Below, piece after piece: positions 26,660-34,636 of a stretch of 34,636 nt of DNA. Position numbers and translations under genes: made by a program. Source of the stretch: Irpex lacteus (taxonomy: Eukaryota > Basidiomycota > Agaricomycetes > Polyporales > Irpicaceae); contig MQVO02000103.1 in NCBI GenBank assembly GCA_001986395.2, forward strand, positions 1-34,636. Direction: 5' to 3'. Numbering within the stretch: the stretch's first letter is position 1; the number at the start of each line of letters is the position of its first letter. Under the pieces are notes generated by a model. It was given only the letters and a program-made list of their open reading frames with translations, did not search any database and was not told the DNA's origin.

Positions 26660-29600
26660 ATGGCCGAACCGACTCGCCCAAGGGACGCACGGACGACAGC
26701 CAACACCGGACCTACGACAACGCAGGCTGGAGAAAATCCCCAAGGGGAACAAAACAGGGCCTTCGAAGACGAAGAAGATGAGGCCGTGGCGGTACCGAAA
26801 GATAAAGGAAAGCAGAGGGCGATGCCCCCTCCAACGAACGTGATGACGGGACGAATGACGAGGAGTAAGAGTCGGAACGAGGGTCGACCAACCGCAAGCG
26901 AGACGGCGGTGGTAGACGCGGCACAGACGATGACGAAAACGAGAGAGAAGGCGAGACAGGAGAGAAGGGATGAAGAGAACAGGGACAGAGGCGAGTACAA
27001 TCGCCCCAGCACAGAGAGACAACGAGCTAAACAGGCCGCGGAACACCCGTCGAGGCCGTCCGCTGAGGCATCCACGAGCAGGCAGGCGGCGTCCACGATC
27101 CCGGAGGACCAGCAAGAGGAGGAAGACCGGGAAGAAGACCTAGTCAACGCGGTCAACGCCAGCCTCGAGTACCTCCACGAGTCGCAGAAGAAACTCGACA
27201 AGTACCGAACGTTGAGAGTACGAGAGGACGAACGATTTGAAGAAATGGTCGAGATATCCGGTAGCCTACTGCGAGGAATCACGAAGGCAATTAAGAAATT
27301 AAACCTACCCGCAGAAGAGGAAGAACGGGTACTGGGGCCCTTCAAGCAAATCGGGAAGAGTCCGAACGATCGCAAGAGCGAGGAACGCGAGGAGACACAG
27401 CTCACGGAGGACGATAGAGGATCTGGCAGCCAAGCGAGACACGGAAAAGACCGCGAGACCCGACTCAGAGAAGCGGGACTAGGTGACGCCCCCGCCGCGG
27501 GACGCGATGACGAGAACCACGATGACGACCGACGAGACAGAGGTCGCCGTGAGAACACCGCGCGCAGCGACGATAACGGGGATCGTGGAGACAGGCGACA
27601 GGTGCGTGGAGGAGCAGGTGGACCACCCGATGGAGACGACGATGGGAGCAGCAGCGATGAAGGTGCTGACGATCGCAGAGACAATCGGGATGAAAGGGAG
27701 GATAGAAACCGCCGCAGGCGGGACAATAGTAGACGCAGAGATACGAGTAGACACGTAGGAATGAACGATTCCAGAGGTCGTCGCCGAGAGTTGGGAGCGG
27801 GATCCATCTCGATGGCGCAACCGTACTCTGCCGCGCTGCCCATAGTAGATAGGACAGCGAGCAATATCATGCGCATCATCGAACGAGTCATAGAGTCAGA
27901 CACGAGTGAATTACCTCCCGTCATTAAGCAGTACAAGCCCACGCCACCAGAGACGTATAACGGTGAAGATAACGTGAATGTATATTTCGGGTGGCTACAG
28001 AATCTAGCAAGGTACTACTGGATTGTACGGCTAGTGGGGGCAGAGAATGACGAGCTAAGGGTGTACGCGGTCGGAGATGCACTAGGAGGCGAGGCCAAGA
28101 AATGGTACTTATCTGAGGTAATGGGACCAAACCGTCAAAAGTGGGATTGGACGTTCTTAGAGATAATACTCGAATTGAACAGAAGATTCGTACGACAAGC
28201 GACTGTACAGCTCGCGACGGAGAACTACCATAGTGTGGAGTTCAAGGCTTCGACAGGAGTGTCGGGACTGTACACCGAGATGATGAAGTACGCCACGCAA
28301 CTGGTGGAACACCCAGGGGAATACGCATTCAGGCGTAAATTCCTCCAGGAACTACCAGACGAAATGAGCAATACGATCATGAGGTCACGAAAGATGACAG
28401 CGGAGACTCACACGATGGACGAGATACTTGAGGAGGCCTTGGCCATTGAAAACGCTGACAAGACTGCCCGGATATTCCATAAGCATAAGGCTGGAAGGTC
28501 GGGGAATAGTGCGAGTTCGAACGTACGACTCAGTGGAACGGGAGGCAACCCGAGGGTAGTTAATGCGAATTCGACTACCAATAGATCAATGGTTAATCGA
28601 GGAGGGGGACGCTTCGTACGTCGCAACCCAATGACGACCAGAGTCGAAGCGAACAAGTCAGCAACACGAGATAATGCCAACAATGATATCGCACCCACCG
28701 GAGGTAGTGCAAGCGCAGCCGGACAGCGACAGGCTACGGCTCCGATCACGAGGAGAACGACGGAGAGAACGGTGGACATGTCAAAAATTCAATGCTTTAA
28801 ATGCAAGGAATTCGGACATTACGCCAGCGCGCATGATCGAGGGGAGCTGCGAGCCATGGACGTCGAGACGGCAGTGGACGAAGGGGAGACAGAATCGTCT
28901 GAAGACACGGGTGAGGGCGCCCCAACCGAGGAAGAAGGGCTAGAGGGGGAGCAATACAACGACGTGTACGAAGACGAGCTAGAAGCGTACGAAATGGAGG
29001 ATCAGTTCTACGACGCAGAAGGAGACGAACTCACCTTCGCGCCTATGCGGGTCGAGGACGACGACGAGGACGATATCATAGCCATGGATCCGCCTGAGGT
29101 GGATCAAGAGGAAAGCGAGGATGAACTTCACGAAGTTATGCACGACGAGGAACACGCGCCACTAGTGGAAGGTCATCCTGAGCACGACGCAGAGGCCATG
29201 CGGTTGTCGATTCGAGGACTTAACAACGTTATGGCCCAGTTCCTGATGAACGACCATATCGACGCGAATCCGAGGAGGGAGCCGATCGAGGACGTCGTGG
29301 TAGACGACCGGGCACGACTATACTTCCGCAACCGAGTGGACGAGGAACACGTTGAGTTCCTCTCGGACGCGGCAATGCGGCTAATGCAGGACGTGCATGG
29401 GATGCGGACCGATCTTATGCATATCTGGTGGGCCATGGATAATGGTGCCTCGACAAATGAGTTAGCCAACATTGTTGCGAGGACGAGAAGGCGGGAAGAA
29501 CGTAGGGTTACCAGTGGTCGTGAGTCATTGTCGGGACGACTGTCAGAGGAGGCCGCGTTTGAGTTGAGAGATACACAAAGCAGGCATCGTAACGTACTTG

Positions 29601-30361
29601 GCAATCGGCCGACAGTATTCCAGCTGGCCGCGAGGCAGCTGATGACAGAGATCGAAGAGGAGATGGGTCCCAATGTAACCGACGATGACATGCCGGGGCT
29701 GGTAGACCTCAACTCGGACGGAGAGGAGGTCCCAGTGGCGAATGGAACGGCAAGATCCGATGCCTCTGAAGGGAACAGCGATAGTGGGTCCGACCACGCA
29801 AGCGTGGACCTGAGGGGAATGCGAACCGTGGAGGCCGGCCCACAATTGAACAGCATGTCGGAGGTACAGGGACAGCGTGCAGCGATGAGAGTGACGTCGC
29901 AGTCACACCCGCGACCGTCTAATCCGTCCACATGCATGACTATACATGTGATGGTTAACGGACTAAAAGGGGTGGCATTAATTGATACGGGATCGTCGAT
30001 CAACGCCATAAGCCCAGCGTTTGCTTGCGTAGCGAACTTGGAAGCGTTCCCATTGGAGAAACCCGTGGGCTTACAACTCGGATGCGTGGGGAGTCGGTCC
30101 AAGATAAACTACGGAATGAACCAACGGGTACAGATGGAGGGAATCGAGATAACCACGTACTTCGATGTGGTAAACCTGGACCATTACGACTTGGTCCTGG
30201 GAATCCCGTTCCTACGCACGCAGAAGGTGGTGCTACACTTCGGCGAGGGTTCTCTACGAGTGGGGAGCCAGAATGTACCTACGTTGACAAAAGAAGAGAG
30301 GCGTATCAGCAACAACGCCAGGGAACGCGCGAAGAGGGGAACGGGCCCACGTACGGTGTGA
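26660..30361 (+). CDS. gag: Element B Gag-Pro, 1233 residues, intact (copy B2)
   Basis: First ATG after the LTR, 91 bases into the internal region. Residues 1-430 are low-complexity and highly charged (RDRGEY, DDDRRDRGRRE). About 430-610 is the capsid-like region (ETYNGEDNVNVYFGWLQNLARYYW through ETHTMDEILEEALAIENA). At 712 a zinc knuckle CFKCKEFGHYASAH has His in place of the usual last Cys. About 730-1080 is a long acidic region (DDDEDDIIAMDPPEVDQEESEDE). The retropepsin-like protease has ALIDTGSSINAISP (D at 1109) and LVLGIPFLRTQ. Gag packages RNA and the protease cleaves the polyprotein. It ends in UGA-CUA with Pol in the same frame downstream. Its length is large for gypsy Gag-Pro, owing to the charged flanks. 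Confidence 0.92.
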   Translation: MAEPTRPRDARTTANTGPTTTQAGENPQGEQNRAFEDEEDEAVAVPKDKGKQRAMPPPTNVMTGRMTRSKSRNEGRPTASETAVVDAAQTMTKTREKARQERRDEENRDRGEYNRPSTERQRAKQAAEHPSRPSAEASTSRQAASTIPEDQQEEEDREEDLVNAVNASLEYLHESQKKLDKYRTLRVREDERFEEMVEISGSLLRGITKAIKKLNLPAEEEERVLGPFKQIGKSPNDRKSEEREETQLTEDDRGSGSQARHGKDRETRLREAGLGDAPAAGRDDENHDDDRRDRGRRENTARSDDNGDRGDRRQVRGGAGGPPDGDDDGSSSDEGADDRRDNRDEREDRNRRRRDNSRRRDTSRHVGMNDSRGRRRELGAGSISMAQPYSAALPIVDRTASNIMRIIERVIESDTSELPPVIKQYKPTPPETYNGEDNVNVYFGWLQNLARYYWIVRLVGAENDELRVYAVGDALGGEAKKWYLSEVMGPNRQKWDWTFLEIILELNRRFVRQATVQLATENYHSVEFKASTGVSGLYTEMMKYATQLVEHPGEYAFRRKFLQELPDEMSNTIMRSRKMTAETHTMDEILEEALAIENADKTARIFHKHKAGRSGNSASSNVRLSGTGGNPRVVNANSTTNRSMVNRGGGRFVRRNPMTTRVEANKSATRDNANNDIAPTGGSASAAGQRQATAPITRRTTERTVDMSKIQCFKCKEFGHYASAHDRGELRAMDVETAVDEGETESSEDTGEGAPTEEEGLEGEQYNDVYEDELEAYEMEDQFYDAEGDELTFAPMRVEDDDEDDIIAMDPPEVDQEESEDELHEVMHDEEHAPLVEGHPEHDAEAMRLSIRGLNNVMAQFLMNDHIDANPRREPIEDVVVDDRARLYFRNRVDEEHVEFLSDAAMRLMQDVHGMRTDLMHIWWAMDNGASTNELANIVARTRRREERRVTSGRESLSGRLSEEAAFELRDTQSRHRNVLGNRPTVFQLAARQLMTEIEEEMGPNVTDDDMPGLVDLNSDGEEVPVANGTARSDASEGNSDSGSDHASVDLRGMRTVEAGPQLNSMSEVQGQRAAMRVTSQSHPRPSNPSTCMTIHVMVNGLKGVALIDTGSSINAISPAFACVANLEAFPLEKPVGLQLGCVGSRSKINYGMNQRVQMEGIEITTYFDVVNLDHYDLVLGIPFLRTQKVVLHFGEGSLRVGSQNVPTLTKEERRISNNARERAKRGTGPRTV

Positions 30362-30424
30362 CTACCCGACAGCAAAGGAACCCAAGACGATCCGCCGTCT
30401 TCAGCGAAAGCGACCGCGGCTTCG
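30359..30424 (+). promoter_or_regulatory. Candidate stop-codon readthrough signal, copy B2
   Basis: Same UGA-CUA and same downstream pairing potential as in B1: AAGACG 30384-30389 with CGTCTT 30396-30401, and the CGAAAGC/GCTTCG pair ending at 30424. Perfect conservation is expected given the high overall identity, so it is not independent evidence. Confidence 0.6.
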
Positions 30425-33400
30425 TCTACAGGGGAGGAGGTGCTAGTGGCATTATCAGAAAAGAAAAGAATGAACAAATTGCTAGAGGACGAGATAACAG
30501 TTCTGAGAGAGAGGTGGCTGGAACGGTACAAAGACATGTTAGCGGGAGTACCGGAGAAGTTACCTCCTATGCGGGAGATCAACCATCGAATACCGATAAT
30601 AGACGAAAATCACACGTACCGATATCATCATCCCAGATGCGCTGACGCGCTGAAGCCTAAACTATTGGAAAGATACAGAGATACGTACGTTCAGGGTGGT
30701 GGATTTTCAAGAACGTGCCACAGGCCGCGCCCATGATGTGCCTACCTAAGCGAGATGGAGGGTTACGCACAGTATTCGACTGCAGGCAACGTAATGACAA
30801 TACCATTCATGATGTATCGCCATTCCCAGATCAAGAGCAGATCCGAATGGATGTGGCCAGAGCCAAGTATCGATCAAAAATCGATTTGTCAGACGCGTAC
30901 GAGCAGGTCAGAATCGAACCCGAAGATATCGGGAAGACCGCGTTCTCAACAGTATATGGGACAATGATCAGTCAGGTGATGCAACAAGGGGACTGTAACG
31001 CACCATCCACGTTCCAACGCTTGATGACCCATATATTCAAGGAATATATTGGACGGTTCGTACATGCGTATCTGGACGACGTCTTCGTGTTTTCGGATAC
31101 GATCGAGGACCACGAAGATCACCTAGGCAAAGTCTTCGAGTGTCTCAGGAAGGCAGAACTATACCTTAAGGCCTCCAATGTGACCTATACTCACCAAGGA
31201 TGGACTGTCTGGGGCATATCATCGACAACGACGGGTTACACGCAAGTGCGGATAAAATGTCGAAGGTCAGAGAGTGGAGGACACCGAGAGACTATAACGA
31301 CGTACAGAGATTCCTTGGCTTGGTGCAATACTTGGCACACTTTATGCCCGACGTGTCTGCGTTCACAGGACCGTTGGCGGAGATCACTAGGAACGGACAC
31401 AGCTTCATGTGGAAGCCATTACACCAGAAATGCTTTGAGATGATAAAGACACTCGCCTGCAAGGTACCTATCCTACGACCCATAGACGCACGGGTGGATG
31501 AACCAATCTGGGTCATCTGCGATGCGTCACTGTACGGAGTGGGGGCGGTATATGGGCAAGGCCCTGAATGGCATACATGCAGACCTGCAGGGTTCATGTC
31601 AAAGAAATTCACGATAGCACAGCATGCGTACCGGGTGTTCGAGATGGAGACGATAGCGATACTGGAGGCGTTATTGAAGTGGAAGACAAGCTGTTGGGAT
31701 ATCCTATTAAGATAGTGACCGACCATAAAGCACTTGAGTTCTTCAAGACACAGGCGCACTTCAATCCTCGCCAGACCAGGTGGATGGAGTACATTGAACG
31801 ATTCAACTACGAGATCATGTACGTGAAGGGCGAACTGAACAAGGTGGCTGACTGTCTGTCACGATATTACGCTTCCGATAGAGATGGAGAGACTCACCCG
31901 TACGATGAGTTTGTTAACGCAGACGCGCGATTCGATCCAGAGGGGGATGAGCTGCCTATGGAAAGGGCGCTGGAGCTGAGGAGAATGGAGACACGAAGCA
32001 GAAGCTTCAAGGCCAAGGCTGAGGTCGAGGAGCGGACGGCCGAGGCTGAAGAGCTACACAAGAACGAGGAGGATCCGGTGGCCGCCCAACCCGAGGAGGC
32101 CGCCCAACCATTGGACGAGAGAATGAAGGGTGTTCCCGACTTCTTACACCTAGTCCAGAAGGGCTACGGAGCTGATACAACGTTGGGAAAGGTAGTGAAG
32201 GCCCCGGCGGAGCATCGACTATTCAAATATCAGGATGATCTACTGTATGTCAAGAATCATGGCGGAGACGACGTACTGTGTGTTCCAAGAATTAAACACG
32301 GAAAGCGCACTCTTACAGAGATAGTAATCGAGGCGCTCACTCCGCGATTGGACACTTTGGATCCAGGAAAACGAGTGACTACGTGAGACGATGGTACTGG
32401 TGGCCTAATATGGGCAAGGAAATCGAGGCGTACTGTGCGACTGCGGGGTGTGCCAGACTACGAAGGACAGCACGCAAAAGCCGGCGGGACTGCTGCATGG
32501 TATGCCAATCCCTCAGAGGCCATGGCAGTCGATAGCAATGGATTTTGTGGGACCATTCCCGAAGAGTGGAGGATACGACTACTTGTGGGTAGTCATATGC
32601 CGACTGACGTCGAGTGTACACCTGATACCCACGGTCACTAAGGTCAAGGCGAGCGAGTTGGCGTGGATGTACGTACGGGATATTGTTCGACTGCACGGGG
32701 TGGCCGACAGTATCGTGAGCGATAGAGATTCAAAGTTTACCTCGGCGTTCTGGACGGAGGTGCAGAGACTGTTGGGCACGAAGTTGCTGATGTCAACCGC
32801 GTTTCCATCCCCAGACGGATGGATCTACAGAACGCGCAAACAGATCAGTAGTGCAAGTATTGCGAGCAGTGGTAAAGCCAGATCAGAAGGATTGGGTGGA
32901 CAAGCTAACCGATGGTCGAATTCGCTCTGAACTCGTCCATCAGCAGCTCCACGGGGTTTGCACCTTTCGAGTTGACTGGGGGTTTCCTGCCTCGAATGGT
33001 GCAGAGTATTCCGACGTCGGCACTCCCCGGCGTGAAGCAATTCGCGGAGGCGGCACTGGATAACCTTCAGAAGGCAAGGGACGCAATCATCGCAGCTCGA
33101 GTGCAGCAAACGTTCCACGCGAATAAGCGGCGACGGGATGAGAACGTACACCGCGGAGGAACGACCAGTGGGGGTTGGTGATATGGTGTACCTATCGACT
33201 GAGAACCTTAACCTGCCGAAGGGTAGGGCTAAGAAACCTACCAAAGTTCATAGGCCCGTATAAGGTGACAAGAGCCAACTCGGATACGTCAACGTATACT
33301 ATCGCGTTGTCCGAGGACTTAAAGAAACGACGGATCCACCCGACGTTCCATGTTAGTCGCCTGAGACGTCACGAACCGAACGACGACTCACTGTTCCCCA

Positions 33401-33630
33401 ACCGGGAGACAAGGGTGTACTACGACCTAGGGACCCCCAGCGACGCTGATTGGTTGGTCGACGCCATAGTCGCTCACAAGGGGAAGGGCAAATCCCTCAA
33501 GTTCCACGTAAAGTGGACGTTGGGAGATGACACATGGGAACCACTCGCTCACGTAGAAGATTGCATAGAATTGGAGAACTATCTCGAGACACAGGGAGTC
33601 AAGAAGGCGACCGAATTGAAGTCAAAGTGA
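30362..33630 (+). pseudogene. pol: Element B Pol, copy B2 (nine small indels)
   Basis: Same domains as in B1. Differences from B1: AAA for AAAA at 30669, AA for AAA at 31177, GG for GGG at 31681, C for CC at 32334 and 32441, CC for C at 32805, AA for A at 32907, a two-base loss near 33155 and another near 33238. Each disrupts the frame, splitting RT, RNase H, integrase and the GPY/F module into separate open pieces; the last piece, with the chromodomain, is open to the TGA at 33628. Nearly all changes are one-base length changes at short homopolymers, with no accompanying substitutions noticed. This is more like consensus error than long-term decay, so this may be an intact gene in the real genome. 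Confidence 0.85.
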
Positions 33631-33782
33631 CGAAGGTTGACCTGAGGCGAGCACGTGGGCCGGAACAGCGGGCCGGCCCGAGGCGGAAATTTTAGAAAGA
33701 AAATTGGAACGAGGCTGACCTTGCATCATACCATCACCACCTAATCTACTCTACGGTATCTCAACCTAATCAGAACGGTGTG

Positions 33783-34636
33783 ATGGGAGAACGTCAGTGG
33801 AGTGACAGCAGCGGTGAGCGACACAGGTCGCCTTCCAGAAACCGACGACGATACACGGAGGAAGAACGATCGTACTCGCCAAGGAGGGGGTCGAGTGGAC
33901 GAGTACAGAACGAGCACAGAGCGGAGAGGAGCCGCGACGAAGCCCCGCGACAGCGAGGAAGGGCGACAAGTCGAGGGGATGGAAGAAGCAACGGCGGCGA
34001 CAACCTCAACACCCCGGGGGGGTCTCTCAGGGGGGGAGGGGATGTCATGGGCCATACTACCATCGGTCATAGCAGCGGTAACAGCGTCCTTACAAGCCAA
34101 TCAGTCGACTACGACGCGGGAAGCGAGCGACGGCAGTGAGACGCGTGAGATCATCGCGGACTTGCGAGACGATGTGAGGAGGCTGAGACGTCAGAGAAGC
34201 GAAGAGGAAACGAGGGCACGGAAGGCGGAAGATGCGGCTGAAGTAGCACGAGAGGAGGTCAAGGAATGCCGAGACATGGTGAGGTACCTCGAACATAAAA
34301 TCGAGTACTTACGAAGGGAACTCGTTACACATCAGCGCGCCCGCTCACCGTTCGAGGAGACGAACAAGCTACGAGATACCCCACAGGACCAGTTGGTCGA
34401 CATTATTTCGAGGTTCGAGTCGAAGTATCACCGACTGGAGACGAGTACGCAGCCGGGAAGTAGGGAGAACGAACCGGCAGAGAGGAATCACACAGGGATG
34501 GACGTAGACGGTGCTCCCGCCACGGGGTAACGACCGGCGTACGCTCGGGGAACGTCTAGAAAGCCCTCCAAAACCATTAGGCAAAAGGATTGGACCAGCA
34601 CGACCTAACGCGTTCAACTGTGACATACCAGCAACG
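33783..34636 (+). pseudogene. Element B third ORF, copy B2 (partial, two frameshifts)
   Basis: Begins at the same ATG as the B1 ORF at 8177 and runs off the right edge at about residue 284 of the B1 protein. One extra G in the run ending near 34022 (seven versus six in B1) and one in GGGG at 34524-34527 (three in B1) break the frame. The Arg/Ser-rich N-terminus and coiled-coil region are otherwise the same as in B1. Confidence 0.82.

Larger units (their letters stand above)
26321..34636 (+). mobile_element. Ty3/gypsy chromovirus 'element B', copy 2 (right end outside window)
   Basis: Nearly identical to B1 over its visible length, corresponding to B1 709 to about 9028. Gag-Pro is intact. Pol and the third ORF carry eleven small indels relative to B1, and I noticed only one substitution (28758). 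The 3' LTR should lie about 1.6 kb beyond the window. It is inserted into the pogo-type transposase gene. Confidence 0.95.

Noticed and set aside
26653..27942. A 429-codon antisense ORF, with shorter counterparts in B1 (1415-2329)
   Set aside because: It is the mirror of the charged, codon-biased Gag N-terminal region, is Ser/Arg/Leu low-complexity, and has no domain or separate promoter.

Overview
The window is transposon-dense DNA from a fungus, most likely a mushroom-forming basidiomycete (Agaricomycetes). Three things point there: spliced genes with 52-78 nt GT-AG introns, chromodomain-bearing Ty3/gypsy elements of basidiomycete type, and a fragment resembling the agaricomycete DUF6589 family. 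I recognise no ordinary host housekeeping gene. Almost everything is a mobile element, several of them inserted into each other. Family names come from motif recognition by eye, without database searches.

Layout. (1) Element A, a chromovirus (Ty3/gypsy with integrase chromodomain), runs from beyond the left edge to 18942. Its Gag N-terminal part (1-708) is cut by a second chromovirus, B1 (709-10614), and resumes at 10620 with the zinc knuckle, protease, RT, RNase H, integrase and chromodomain, followed by a separate 672-residue ORF and the 3' LTR (18504-18942). (2) B1 is complete: two about 248-bp LTRs, a CTTGT target duplication, Gag-Pro, Pol, and a 709-residue third ORF. (3) 18943-19390 is a spacer with nothing recognised. 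(4) A hAT DNA transposon (about 19391-22663) carries an apparently intact 11-exon, 810-residue transposase. (5) 22675-23440 is the 3' end of a spliced DUF6589-like gene, followed by about 1.1 kb without recognisable genes. (6) A pogo/DDE_1-type transposon on the minus strand (about 24539-26320) has its transposase N-terminus cut off by (7) B2, a second copy of element B that starts at 26321 and leaves the window at 34636 inside its third ORF.

How the genes work together. In element B, Gag-Pro and Pol lie in the same frame, separated by one UGA followed by CUA, with potential hairpins just downstream. This looks like a stop-codon readthrough design for the Gag-Pro/Gag-Pro-Pol ratio, and it is identical in both copies. 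Both chromoviruses carry an extra long ORF between integrase and 3' LTR, with a pyrimidine-rich/AG sequence just before its ATG, suggesting expression from a spliced RNA. The two ORFs show no obvious similarity to each other and no membrane segments.

Caution. B1 and B2 differ almost only by one- or two-base indels, mostly in short homopolymers and mostly beyond 30669. That pattern fits uncorrected long-read consensus error near a contig end at least as well as true decay, so the 'broken' pol of B2 and gag of B1 may be intact in the organism.
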